Assembly (NCBI GenBank): GCA_021817065.1
Contig: JAKAWH010000015.1
Location: 1 to 39,238 of the forward strand
Origin: Actinomycetes bacterium
Lineage (GTDB): Bacteria > Actinomycetota > Acidimicrobiia > Acidimicrobiales > JAKAVM01
Length of the DNA: 39,238 bases
Direction: 5' to 3'
Shown: piece by piece, positions 1 through 7,573 of the stretch
Layout of the letters: each line of letters begins with the position of its first letter
Numbering within the stretch: position 1 is the stretch's first letter
Notes under the pieces: model-generated
What the model saw: only the letters and a program-made list of their open reading frames with translations
Told to the model about the DNA's origin: nothing
The model's database searches: none
Translations under genes and position numbers: made by a program

Positions 1-186
1 GCTGCAATGGGGCTGGCGGTGTGCCATCTCCATGGAGCGCGGTTGGCCGGACGGGTCGCCGCAGCGCAGGGGAACGCACAAGGGGCGAGGGTCGCCGCAG
101 CGCAGGGGAACGCACAAGGGGCGGGAGCCGCAGCGCAGGGGAACGCGGAGGGAACAGGATTGGCCGAAGCGAACGGGGCGGCATGA
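1..186 (+). CDS. ruvC: RuvC, Holliday junction endonuclease, C-terminal end (partial)
   Basis: The first base opens a frame that stays open to the TGA at 184-186. It begins AAMGLAVCHLHGARLAG, which matches the last helix of RuvC (usually DALALAxCH), the nuclease that resolves Holliday junctions moved by RuvAB. After it comes a low-complexity Ala/Gln/Gly tail in which about a dozen residues (AAAQGNAQGA) repeat three times, so this RuvC is longer than usual. The gene start and catalytic acidic residues lie outside the window. The stop overlaps the ruvA start as ATGA (183-186), as expected for a ruvCAB operon. The identification rests on a short helix plus strong gene context. Confidence 0.82.
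   Translation, partial: AAMGLAVCHLHGARLAGRVAAAQGNAQGARVAAAQGNAQGAGAAAQGNAEGTGLAEANGAA
55..146 (+). repeat. In-frame tandem repeat in the ruvC tail
   Basis: A perfect 20-base core occurs at 58-77, 94-113 and 127-146. The spacings are 36 and 33 bases, so the ruvC frame is kept and 12 or 11 residues are added per unit. The repeat adds a low-complexity tail to RuvC just upstream of ruvA. Confidence 0.9.
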
Positions 187-776
187 TCGGATCGCTCCGG
201 GGCACCCTTCTCGATCGTTCGGGGGGTGGTCTTCTTACCGTCGAGGTGGGGGGTGTCGGCTACCGGGTCACTGTTCCGTCCGGTTCGGCGACCCTCGGTG
301 CCCGGATCGGGTCGACCGTCTTCCTGTGGGTGCATACCTATGTCAAAGAGGATGCACTCTCCCTCTATGGCTTCGAGACCTCCGACGAGCGGGAATGTTT
401 CGAAGCCCTCATTGGAGCCCATGGGGTCGGGCCTTCCCTCGCGCTTGCCATTCTGGGCGTTCATTCTCCATCCGCATTGCATTCGGCAATCGCCGCCCAG
501 GACGTCGATGCCCTGATGCTGGTTCCCGGTGTCGGCCGCAAGACGGCCCAGAGGCTGGTCATCGACCTCGCCTCCCGGCTGGGAGCCGAAGCCCCGCTGA
601 GTCTCCCGGGCGGGGGACTGGCGTGTTCCGGGGCCCGGGCGGAGGTGCGCGACGCCCTGGCCGGACTTGGATACGGCCCGGAGGAAGTGCGCACGGTCGT
701 GGCTACCTTGCCCGAGGAGGGAGAAGCCGGCGAACTCTTGAAGATCGCGCTGCGCGAGCTGTCGCGGGCCCGATGA
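183..776 (+). CDS. ruvA: RuvA, Holliday junction DNA-binding protein
   Basis: RuvA binds the four-way junction and recruits the RuvB motor for branch migration. The start MIGSLRG is the typical RuvA N-terminus and gives 197 residues, the usual length. An OB-fold domain (about residues 1-65) is followed by the helix-hairpin-helix region, visible as ALIGAHGVGPSLALAIL and later MLVPGVGRKTAQRLVIDL. A C-terminal helical RuvB-binding domain (AEVRDALAGLGYGPEEV) ends the protein. The frame is open upstream to base 21, but that extension only overlaps the ruvC tail out of frame. The ATG overlaps the ruvC stop by four bases, and the stop overlaps the first of two tiny ORFs leading to ruvB. Confidence 0.96.
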   Translation: MIGSLRGTLLDRSGGGLLTVEVGGVGYRVTVPSGSATLGARIGSTVFLWVHTYVKEDALSLYGFETSDERECFEALIGAHGVGPSLALAILGVHSPSALHSAIAAQDVDALMLVPGVGRKTAQRLVIDLASRLGAEAPLSLPGGGLACSGARAEVRDALAGLGYGPEEVRTVVATLPEEGEAGELLKIALRELSRAR

Positions 777-858
777 CCCGGCGGGAGAGTGTCCGATGAC
801 CCGGCGGGAGCCAGAGCGGCGAGGAAGGGCCGGATGCCAGCAGGAGCGGGCCCGATGA
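773..858 (+). other. Two tiny coupled ORFs between ruvA and ruvB
   Basis: ORF 773-799 (MTRRESVR) starts by overlapping the ruvA stop as ATGA. Its own stop overlaps the start of ORF 796-858, 20 codons beginning MTRREPERR. That stop in turn overlaps the ruvB ATG at 855. All three starts encode MTRRE, so the tiny ORFs are duplicated copies of the ruvB beginning. Start spacings are 23 and 59 bases, both 2 modulo 3, which keeps each stop/start overlap. Whether they are translated cannot be seen; a role in passing ribosomes from ruvA to ruvB is inference. Confidence 0.6.
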
Positions 859-1955
859 CCCGAAGAGAGGTACTGGTGGGTGAGGCGGTCACCGAGAGGG
901 TCGGGCCGGCGGATCGGCCGGTCGACCCGGGCGCGGGCGCATTCGATGAGCCCGATGAAGCAGGACTGCGCCCCCGGGAGCTGGCTGAGTTCATCGGCCA
1001 GAGCGAGCTGAAAGAGCACCTGGCGATCGTCCTGGAAGCGGCGCGGGGACGGGGAGAGTCCGCCGACCACATCCTTTTTGCCGGACCGCCCGGATTGGGC
1101 AAGACCTCCCTCGCTGCCATCGTGGCTCACGAGATGGGGGCCGGGTTCCGGGTCACCTCGGGTCCCAGCCTGGTTCGGGCGGGTGATCTGGCGGCCATCG
1201 TCTGCGATCTGTCCGACGGCGACGTTCTCTTCATCGACGAGATCCATCGTCTTGCCCGCCCGGTGGAGGAGGTGCTCTATCCGGCGATGGAGGACTTCAA
1301 GCTGGACATCGTCATCGGCAAGGGCCCGGCAGCGAAGTCGATCCGCCTGGATCTGCCGCGTTTCACACTCGTGGGGGCTACCACCCGAACCGGCATGGTG
1401 ACCGGGCCTTTGCGCGACCGGTTTGGTTTCGTGGCCCGCCTCGATTATTACGACCCGCCCGAGCTGGAGAAGATTGTCCGGCGATCGGCGGCGATCCTGG
1501 GGGTCGAGGTCGATGCTGCGGGTGCCGAGGAGATTGCTCGCCGGTCCCGGGGGACCCCCCGAATTGCCAACCGCCTTCTTCGCAGGGTCCGCGATTTTGC
1601 CGAGGTTCGCGGGAACGGAATGGTCGACCGCGAGGCGGCGCGGGCCGGGTTGGAACTCTTCGGCGTCGATGCGCTTGGTCTGGACAAAGTGGACCGTGCC
1701 ATCTTGGTGGCGCTGACCACAGGATTCGGAGGCCGGCCGATCGGGCTGTCGACCCTGGCGGTTGCCGTAGGCGAGGAACCTGAAACGGTGGAGGACGCGT
1801 ATGAGCCCTTCCTCCTTCGGCAGGGACTCCTTGTGCGCACTCCCCGTGGACGGGTGGCTACTGCGGGAGCGTGGGCGCACCTGGGCGAGAGGGTCCCCCC
1901 TGGAATCACTGCGGCTGGATACGGTGGAGTGGAGATGCCCAGCCTGTTCGGGTAA
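855..1955 (+). CDS. ruvB: RuvB, Holliday junction branch migration helicase
   Basis: RuvB is the AAA+ ATPase ring that drives branch migration with RuvA. Visible motifs in order: [12 protein letters not shown], Walker [10 protein letters not shown], Walker B FIDEIH, sensor GATTRTG, arginine-finger region GPLRDRFGF, and the C-terminal block [21 protein letters not shown] chose the ATG at 855 ([12 protein letters not shown], 366 residues) because AGGAG lies eight bases upstream and its first codons match the two upstream duplicated starts. A GTG at 789 in the same frame would add 22 residues. The N-terminus is about 20 residues longer than usual and acidic. Confidence 0.95.
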   Translation: MTRREVLVGEAVTERVGPADRPVDPGAGAFDEPDEAGLRPRELAEFIGQSELKEHLAIVLEAARGRGESADHILFAGPPGLGKTSLAAIVAHEMGAGFRVTSGPSLVRAGDLAAIVCDLSDGDVLFIDEIHRLARPVEEVLYPAMEDFKLDIVIGKGPAAKSIRLDLPRFTLVGATTRTGMVTGPLRDRFGFVARLDYYDPPELEKIVRRSAAILGVEVDAAGAEEIARRSRGTPRIANRLLRRVRDFAEVRGNGMVDREAARAGLELFGVDALGLDKVDRAILVALTTGFGGRPIGLSTLAVAVGEEPETVEDAYEPFLLRQGLLVRTPRGRVATAGAWAHLGERVPPGITAAGYGGVEMPSLFG

Positions 1956-1959
1956 GAGA

Positions 1960-1997
1960 ATGCGTCGATAGGCGCATGCTCTATGAGAATCGCATAG
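1960..1997. terminator. Possible hairpin pair after ruvB
   Basis: Just after the ruvB stop are two short hairpins: ATGCG/CGCAT (1960-1964 with 1973-1977) and CTATG/CATAG (1981-1985 with 1993-1997). There is no T-run, so intrinsic termination is doubtful. They mark the end of the ruv operon. Confidence 0.25.
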
Positions 1998-2095
1998 CCG
2001 GCCTGCGAAAAGTCCAGGTCACCTTGAGCGCTGATTTTGCCGCGCAAAGTGGTAGTAATTCCCACTAGTTTCCTTTTCTGATTCTTGGTAACCTG

Positions 2096-2253
2096 TTGAC
2101 AAGCTGTGATTCGGGCAATGACTGAGGGATCGGTTCCGGGGGGAAGCCGGATGGATCCCAAGGAGAGCGCCGGAGCCCGTTGCTCAGCCGCCAGCCAGTT
2201 GAACGGACGGTAAATACGGGCCGAGGGGCCCCGAGGATTCTCGGGAGAAGAGG
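2096..2253 (+). promoter_or_regulatory. Candidate promoter and structured leader of the acyl-ligase/GGDEF operon
   Basis: The 298-base gap 1956-2253 holds no convincing gene. A perfect TTGACA (2096-2101) could be a -35 box, but no good -10 follows. Downstream, several helices can form: GGGATC/GATCCC (2126-2131 with 2154-2159) enclosing a bulged GGTTCC/GGAAGCC helix; GAGC/GCTC (2165-2168 with 2182-2185); GGGCC/GGCCC (2218-2222 with 2227-2231); and CCCGAG/CTCGGG (2230-2235 with 2240-2245). The last covers part of the ribosome-binding site GGGAG (2243-2247) of the next gene and competes with its neighbour. This resembles a cis-acting RNA, but it matches no riboswitch class I can recognise. Confidence 0.35.
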
Positions 2254-4017
2254 ATGATCTTCAGGCGCAAGGAGACGGCAACGACGCCGGAGCCGCCGGC
2301 AGATGGGGATGGATCCGTCGCGGGGAAATCGCCCGGTAATCGGGGCGTTTCTGCCCATGCACTCCGCACTCCCGACCTGGTCGCCATCACCATGGGTCAG
2401 AAGAAGCTCTCTTATTCGAGCCTGGATGCCCGGACCAGCCGGCTGGCTTTCGCCATGCACCGTTTGGGGGTTCGTGAAGGGGACCGGGTCGTCTCGCTGC
2501 TGCCGAGCTCGATGGAGCTTTTCGAGGTGACCGTGGCCGCGGCCAAGGTGGATGCGATGGTGGTCCCGCTGAGCCCGAATTTCCGGCCCGACCATCTGGC
2601 GACCGCCGTCGGCGACGTGTGCCCGGCGCTGGTGGTGGCTCACGACGGGTTGTGGTCGGAGCTCTGCTCTCGGACGATGGAGCTGGAATTCATCAAGGCC
2701 CTCTTGATCATCGACATGGATGGGCCGCGGCGGTGCCATTTCATCCCCGGAGTGCGGGAGGAATACGAGGCGTCGCTCGCCGCGGCGGGGGTGCGGCTCG
2801 ATCCGTGGATCGCCTCCCGGTGCGCGCTTCTGGGGATCTACCACTCGTCGCCCGCCCCTGGGGAGTCCGGGGGCCTCCACCTCGTACTGAAGACCGGCGA
2901 GGATGTGGTTCGGTCCCAGGAGCTCCAGATCGAGCGGTGGTCTTGGAGCGAATCGGATGTCTACCTCCTCTGCGGCGGCGCACACCATCCGGGCCCGGGC
3001 GGGTGGGCCCAGACCGCGCTGTATGTCGGCGCCCGCAACGTGGTAATGCCGGCGTGGGATCCGGTCGCGTGGCTTGCCACCGTGGAGGCGGAAAAGGTGA
3101 CGCGTTGCTTCATGAACCCGCGCCACTTCAAGTCTCTGCTCGAGGTTCCGGCCGATGTGTGGAACCGGTACGACATTTCATCGTTGCGCCTGGTGGTCCA
3201 CGGGGGAACCAAGTGCCCTGCTGCGGTCAAGATGCGGATCATCGAGCGGCTCGCCCCGACCGAGGTGTGGGAGATCTTCGGTACGGTGGACACCTTCGTG
3301 TCCCGGATCTCCTCGAGCGAATGGCTTGAGCGGCCGGGAAGCGTGGGACGTCCCGAGCCGGACGTGGCGGTCGTCATCGTCGACGCCGATGGGCGACCAT
3401 TGCCCGAAGGTCGCACCGGGATGATCTGCTGGGGGCCTGCACCCCGCCACCGTCCCGCTGCCCCTCAGACCAGCCGGGTGCCCCCGACCTCCTGGAGCGC
3501 CTACGTGGGCCACGTAGACGAGGAGGGCTATCTCTTCGTCACCGACAAGAGTCCCGACGGCGTCCGCCGGCCCAACGGCATCGTGTATCCCTGGGAAGTG
3601 GAGGAAGTCATCCACGGGCACCGGGCGGTCAACGACTGCGTTGTCTTCGGAGCCGGGATCCAGGGAGGCAAGCAGCATATGGTGGCAGTGGTGCACACGG
3701 CGAGCGACGCACTGACCGTCGACGCGCTCGAGAGCCACTGCCGTTTATACCTCCCGCAGGAAAAGTGCCCTGACGAGATCGTGCTTGCCGGTCCCGTCGG
3801 TCGTGACGATGTCGGCAAGATCTCCCGCCTCGCCCTCGCCAACGCTTACCGGCATGGTTCGGGTATTTTCGCCGGATCCGGGGTCGGCGAGAATACGTCG
3901 CTCGCCAGCGGGGACGGTCTCGAAGAGAGCATGGCTGCCAGCCTGGAGCGGAGCAGGATCGCCGACGTGAGCAGAGGGCCCATCGCCCACCTGGACGGCG
4001 CAACGGTTATCGACTAA
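2254..4017 (+). CDS. Acyl-CoA synthetase-like (ANL superfamily) protein with degenerate active-site motifs
   Basis: The 587-residue protein has the ANL adenylation fold. The N-terminal domain shows LSYSSLDARTSRLAFAMHRLGVREGDRV, normal for the family; the C-terminal subdomain shows NGIVYPWEVEEVI and the catalytic-lysine region VGKISRLAL. Other core motifs are changed. The Ser/Thr/Gly-rich ATP loop (normally like YTSGTTGxPKG) reads IYHSSPAPGESGG. The usual YGxTE position reads FGTVDT. The TGD aspartate motif reads YVGHVDEEGYLF. It may therefore have lost adenylation, or be a divergent ligase. It leads a plus-strand run with a diguanylate cyclase nine bases downstream, then a thioesterase and an MBL-fold hydrolase. 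GGGAG at 2243-2247 supports the ATG. Confidence 0.8.
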   Translation: MIFRRKETATTPEPPADGDGSVAGKSPGNRGVSAHALRTPDLVAITMGQKKLSYSSLDARTSRLAFAMHRLGVREGDRVVSLLPSSMELFEVTVAAAKVDAMVVPLSPNFRPDHLATAVGDVCPALVVAHDGLWSELCSRTMELEFIKALLIIDMDGPRRCHFIPGVREEYEASLAAAGVRLDPWIASRCALLGIYHSSPAPGESGGLHLVLKTGEDVVRSQELQIERWSWSESDVYLLCGGAHHPGPGGWAQTALYVGARNVVMPAWDPVAWLATVEAEKVTRCFMNPRHFKSLLEVPADVWNRYDISSLRLVVHGGTKCPAAVKMRIIERLAPTEVWEIFGTVDTFVSRISSSEWLERPGSVGRPEPDVAVVIVDADGRPLPEGRTGMICWGPAPRHRPAAPQTSRVPPTSWSAYVGHVDEEGYLFVTDKSPDGVRRPNGIVYPWEVEEVIHGHRAVNDCVVFGAGIQGGKQHMVAVVHTASDALTVDALESHCRLYLPQEKCPDEIVLAGPVGRDDVGKISRLALANAYRHGSGIFAGSGVGENTSLASGDGLEESMAASLERSRIADVSRGPIAHLDGATVID

Positions 4018-4026
4018 CAATTCCCT

Positions 4027-5499
4027 GTGGTGGACAAGCCCCAGCACCGGGTCGCCCGGGAAGAGCTGTCGCGCCCGGGGATACTGGTCGTATACATCCT
4101 TGCTCCGCTCGCGGCGGTAGCGGTCTGGTTGCTGGGAAGGGCCGGGCTGGTCCATCGCTGGTCGTTCCTGGTGGTGGCCGGGTCGATCCTTGGCGCGGTG
4201 GTGGTCTCGGGGGTCGCTGCGATCCCCTGGCTTCGTGATCGCACCTCCACTGCCAAGCTCCAGCTGAAGATCGCCGCCCAGGCAGCGGCTGTCGCCACGG
4301 TAATCTTCATGACCGGCTGGGGATCGATGCTGGTGATCGTCTTCATGATCGTCGCCCACGAGAACGTCAATCTGGCTGGCTCGTCCTCCTGGAAAGCCGT
4401 TCTCGGATGGTGTTCGGCCGGGTTGCTCGCCGGGCAGATCGCCATCCAAGTGGGCTGGGCGCCCTCGATGGTGGAGGTCTCGCGGTCGTGGTCGGTGGCG
4501 GTGCTTGCGGAGATGGGCCTGATCGCCACCGTGCGCCAGTTGAGCCTGCTGGCTGCCGACAAGGAAAAGGCCGAGAGGGCGGTGGCTGACGCTGAGCGCC
4601 GGTTCCGGATCCTGGTTAACAACGCCTCCGATATCATTCTCCTGGTGGACGCCCAGTCCACGGTGGTCCAGGCGAGCCCGGCGGTGGAGAGGCAGTTGGG
4701 AATCTGGACGTTCGAGCTGGAGGGGAGCAGTCTCCTCGATCTGCTCCATCCCGAGGACGTCGCCGGCGTCGCCGCAGTCCTCGAAAAGTCCCGAGCCAGC
4801 CCGGGGGAGCTTTTCGAAGCGGAATGCCGCATCCTTTCCAAGGAGCCGACCCGGGACCGAGGTCGCCGTGGGCCGCGTGCAAGAGCCGGCGAGGCGACTC
4901 CCGAACCCGAGTGGAGGTGGATGGAGGCGACGGTGGTCAACCTGCTTGCCGAGCCGGCCGCCAACGGGTTGGTGGTCACCCTCCACGACGTCACCGAACG
5001 GCGCCACCAGGCGCTTCATGACGCGCTGACCGGCTTGCCCAACCGGGTGCTCCTCAAGGACCTGGGGAATCGGTATGTCGAATCGGCTCGCGGGAGCGAC
5101 AACCGCTGCGGTCTTCTCCTGATGGACCTGGATCGCTTCAAAGAGGTCAACGACACCTACGGCCACCACTACGGCGACGAGCTCCTCATGCAGGTGGGGG
5201 GGAGGCTGGAGAGGGCGGTGCGCGAACCGGACACCGTGGTGCGATTGGGCGGTGACGAGTTCGCGGTGTTGCTCCCGGACATCGACGATGCCGCGACCGC
5301 AGTACAGGTTTCCCACCGGGTCATCCAGACGATGGCTGCACCCTTCCGGGTGATCGACGTGACCATCACCATCGGCATGTCCATCGGGATCGCCCTTTTC
5401 CCGGACAACGGCGACAGTCTCAGCGAGCTGATGATGAAAGCCGATGCAGCCATGTACGAGGCCAAACGTGGCCGTACCGGCTATATGATCGCCGCATGA
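4027..5499 (+). CDS. Membrane PAS-GGDEF diguanylate cyclase
   Basis: This 490-residue protein probably makes cyclic di-GMP from two GTP. Hydrophobic segments fill about residues 15-170 (such as GILVVYILAPLAAVAVWLLG), giving five or six membrane spans. A PAS sensor follows (about 195-325, starting FRILVNNASDIILLVDAQ), then a GGDEF domain (about 330-490). The catalytic signature GGDEF is intact at 408-412, and an inhibitory I-site REPD sits exactly five residues before it (399-402), so product inhibition is likely. DALTGLPNR marks the domain start. There is no EAL domain. The GTG start lies nine bases after the preceding stop, and its stop overlaps the thioesterase ATG as ATGA, so the genes are probably co-translated. 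Confidence 0.92.
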   Translation: MVDKPQHRVAREELSRPGILVVYILAPLAAVAVWLLGRAGLVHRWSFLVVAGSILGAVVVSGVAAIPWLRDRTSTAKLQLKIAAQAAAVATVIFMTGWGSMLVIVFMIVAHENVNLAGSSSWKAVLGWCSAGLLAGQIAIQVGWAPSMVEVSRSWSVAVLAEMGLIATVRQLSLLAADKEKAERAVADAERRFRILVNNASDIILLVDAQSTVVQASPAVERQLGIWTFELEGSSLLDLLHPEDVAGVAAVLEKSRASPGELFEAECRILSKEPTRDRGRRGPRARAGEATPEPEWRWMEATVVNLLAEPAANGLVVTLHDVTERRHQALHDALTGLPNRVLLKDLGNRYVESARGSDNRCGLLLMDLDRFKEVNDTYGHHYGDELLMQVGGRLERAVREPDTVVRLGGDEFAVLLPDIDDAATAVQVSHRVIQTMAAPFRVIDVTITIGMSIGIALFPDNGDSLSELMMKADAAMYEAKRGRTGYMIAA

Positions 5500-5978
5500 C
5501 AGAAATGCCTATGGACAGGATGCTGGCCGCGATGCAGGCGGTGTATGCCGAGATGCCATTGCACAAGCTGCTCGGGCTCCAAGTGACCCACCTGGAGCCC
5601 GGGCGTGCCGTGGCTACCATGCCGGTTGCCCCGGGGGCCTTCAATTCCACCGGGAACCTGCACGGTGGGGCGATCGCCACTCTGGTCGATGTGGCTGCCG
5701 GGTCTGCAGCGGCGACTTCGGAGTCTTTCGTGCCTGGCAAGAACCACTTGGTCACCGCCGACCTCCACATTCGGTATCTCGGCCGTCCTCACGGGACTTC
5801 CATCACCGCCGACGCGCGGATCCTCCGCTCTGGACGCCAGCTACTGGTGGTGGAGTGCCGGGTGACCGACGAAGAGGAGCGAATCATCGCGGCGGCAGAT
5901 TTCTCGGGAATGGTGGTGCCGATGCGCGCTCCCCTGGCGGCGGCAACCTCCTCGGATACCGGCTACCCGGACATGTGA
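5496..5978 (+). CDS. PaaI-type hotdog-fold acyl-CoA thioesterase
   Basis: The 160-residue protein fits the single-domain hotdog thioesterases (PaaI/YbgC-like), which hydrolyse acyl-CoA to acid and CoA. The typical N-terminal helix (AVYAEMPLHKLLGLQV) precedes the active-site segment FNSTGNLHGGAIATLVDVAA, whose HGG and following acidic residue are family hallmarks. A strand block (LVTADLHIRYLGRP) and ADARILRSGRQLLVVECRV complete the fold. Its ATG overlaps the cyclase stop by four bases. With an acyl-ligase-like gene upstream and crotonases nearby, a role in acyl-CoA turnover is plausible; the natural substrate cannot be told. Confidence 0.85.
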   Translation: MTEMPMDRMLAAMQAVYAEMPLHKLLGLQVTHLEPGRAVATMPVAPGAFNSTGNLHGGAIATLVDVAAGSAAATSESFVPGKNHLVTADLHIRYLGRPHGTSITADARILRSGRQLLVVECRVTDEEERIIAAADFSGMVVPMRAPLAAATSSDTGYPDM

Positions 5979-5993
5979 TCGAGGCTTCGTCCG

Positions 5994-6704
5994 ATGCCTG
6001 CCCTGCCCATCAAACTCGCCGAGAACGTGTGGCGAATCCCCACTCTCGGGTCCAACCTGATCAACTCGTTCGTGTTCGAGGAACCTGACGGCTCGATCAC
6101 CTTGGTGGACGCCGGGATGAAGGGTGCACCCAAGAAGCTCATCGGTTCGCTGGCTGCCATCGGCAAGAAGCCCTCCGACGTCAAGCGTATCCTGCTCACC
6201 CACGCGCACTACGACCATACCGATGGTGCTGCAGCCATCAGGCTGTCGACCGGTGCGAGCGTGCATGCCCACGTCGACGATGCCGACTACATCCGCCTGG
6301 GGAGGCGACCGCCTATCGGGTATCCCGGTCCCCTCGGTCGGGTGTTCGCCTACGTGGGTACGCGCATGCGGTCCTGCGAGGTCGACGAGACCTTCTCGGA
6401 GGGGGAGGTTCTCGATGTTGCCGGCGGGCTTTCCGTGCTGCACACTCCGGGTCATTCTCCTGGGCACTGCTCCTTTCTTCATTCGCAGAGCGGCGTGTTG
6501 ATCACCGGGGATGCTCTTTTCAACTTCCGGGACAAGATGAGCTATTCGTTCGCCCTCTTCTGTTTCGACCCGAAGCTGAGCCGGGACACCGCAGACCGCC
6601 TGGGCGAGAGCGAATACGAGGTGGCCGCGTTCACCCACGGCCCGGAGATCCGCCGCAATGCCCGCGCGGCGGTGCGGGAATTCCTGGCGAAACGGAAGGG
6701 ATGA
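5994..6704 (+). CDS. Metallo-beta-lactamase-fold hydrolase
   Basis: The 236-residue protein carries the binuclear-metal MBL signature HAHYDH (about residues 68-73). Further ligands are likely at HTPGHSPGH, at GDALF, and at the histidine of FTHGPE near the end. This pattern is typical of glyoxalase II-like and related thioester or phosphodiester hydrolases; the exact substrate is not evident. There is no signal peptide, so it should be cytoplasmic. The gene starts 15 bases after the thioesterase stop with GAGG at 5982-5985, so it probably belongs to the same transcript. It converges on the minus-strand crotonase gene. Confidence 0.85.
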   Translation: MPALPIKLAENVWRIPTLGSNLINSFVFEEPDGSITLVDAGMKGAPKKLIGSLAAIGKKPSDVKRILLTHAHYDHTDGAAAIRLSTGASVHAHVDDADYIRLGRRPPIGYPGPLGRVFAYVGTRMRSCEVDETFSEGEVLDVAGGLSVLHTPGHSPGHCSFLHSQSGVLITGDALFNFRDKMSYSFALFCFDPKLSRDTADRLGESEYEVAAFTHGPEIRRNARAAVREFLAKRKG

Positions 6705-6708
6705 AGTT

Positions 6709-6736
6709 GGGCGGGTCCGCTCAGGGTGTCCCCGCC
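6709..6736. terminator. Possible shared terminator hairpin between convergent genes
   Basis: GGCGGG (6710-6715) can pair with CCCGCC (6731-6736) across a 15-base loop in the 38-base gap between two convergent genes. There is no T-run, so this is only a candidate. Confidence 0.35.
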
Positions 6737-6742
6737 GAGCTT

Positions 6743-7573
6743 CTACCAGCCTTTGTAGTTCGGGTCCCTCCGCTCGACGAAGGCGCGCACTCCTTCATTG
6801 GCGTCGGCGGTCCCCATCGCCATCTCCTGGGCCCATCCCTCCTCGACGAAGGCGGTGATCCGGTCCGATTCGAATGACCGGTTGAGTAGCCACTTGGTCA
6901 GAGCGATGGAGCGAGTCGGCCCCTGGGCCAGACGGGCCGCCCACTCGGCAGCCACAGTGAGAACGTCGCCGTTCGGAACCACTGTATTGACCAGCCCCAT
7001 AGAAAGTGCATCGTCAGACGATACGTCGTCGCCGAAGAACATCAACTGCTTGGCGCGGGCCAGACCCACCAGGCGGGGAAGGAGGTAGCACCCGCCTGCA
7101 TCGGGGACGATGCCCCGTCGGACGAACACCTCGATGAGGCGCGCGTCCTTTCCCATCACGATGAGATCGCAGGCGAGTGCGAGGTTGGCGCCCCCTCCGG
7201 CAGCCGTACCGGCCACCGCGGCGACTACCGGTTTCTCGCAGTCGAGGACCGCGGCGATCAGGCGCTGCCATCCTTCGCGCACCAGGCGGGCCACCGAACC
7301 GGACGGTCGCTCCGGCGCATCGGGTGCCGCCACTGCTTCGGGCAGCAGCGATTCCGGAGCGGGCTGGGTTCCCCGCAGATCGGCGCCGGTGCAAAATGCC
7401 TTGCCGGAGGCTGCCAGGAGGATGGCCCGGACCCCGGGGGACCCGGACGCTTCGAGGAACACGTCTGCCAGGTGGTCCCGGGTCGCTCCGTCGAGGGCGT
7501 TGCCCACATCGGGCCGGTTGAGAGTGACGGTGAGCAGCCCTTCGGAGAATTCACTGAGCAGGGTGTCAGTCAT
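6743..7573 (-). CDS. Crotonase-family enoyl-CoA isomerase/hydratase, PaaG-like
   Basis: The 276-residue protein is a crotonase (enoyl-CoA hydratase/isomerase superfamily). Oxyanion-hole segments are clear: GKAFCTGADL and GTAAGGGANLALACDL. The two glutamates of classical enoyl-CoA hydratase are absent: the first position reads GGGANL instead of GGGCEL, and the second falls in VFVRRGIVPDAGG. This arrangement and the ending EGVRAFVERRDPNYKG resemble PaaG-type isomerases, so double-bond isomerisation is likelier than hydration. Its ATG overlaps the end of the upstream hydrolase gene by eight bases, forming a minus-strand operon of crotonase, hydrolase and this gene. Confidence 0.88.
   Translation of the reverse strand: MTDTLLSEFSEGLLTVTLNRPDVGNALDGATRDHLADVFLEASGSPGVRAILLAASGKAFCTGADLRGTQPAPESLLPEAVAAPDAPERPSGSVARLVREGWQRLIAAVLDCEKPVVAAVAGTAAGGGANLALACDLIVMGKDARLIEVFVRRGIVPDAGGCYLLPRLVGLARAKQLMFFGDDVSSDDALSMGLVNTVVPNGDVLTVAAEWAARLAQGPTRSIALTKWLLNRSFESDRITAFVEEGWAQEMAMGTADANEGVRAFVERRDPNYKGW

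Noticed and set aside
2124-2253. Cyclic di-GMP riboswitch before the GGDEF operon
   Set aside because: The GEMM core segments (such as GCAAACC and GACGCAAAGC) are not found; only a generic structured leader is supported.
2065-5316. Long minus-strand open frames opposite the ANL and GGDEF genes
   Set aside because: They lie antisense to clear coding sequences and show low-complexity Arg/Gly/His-rich composition, typical of GC-rich shadow frames.
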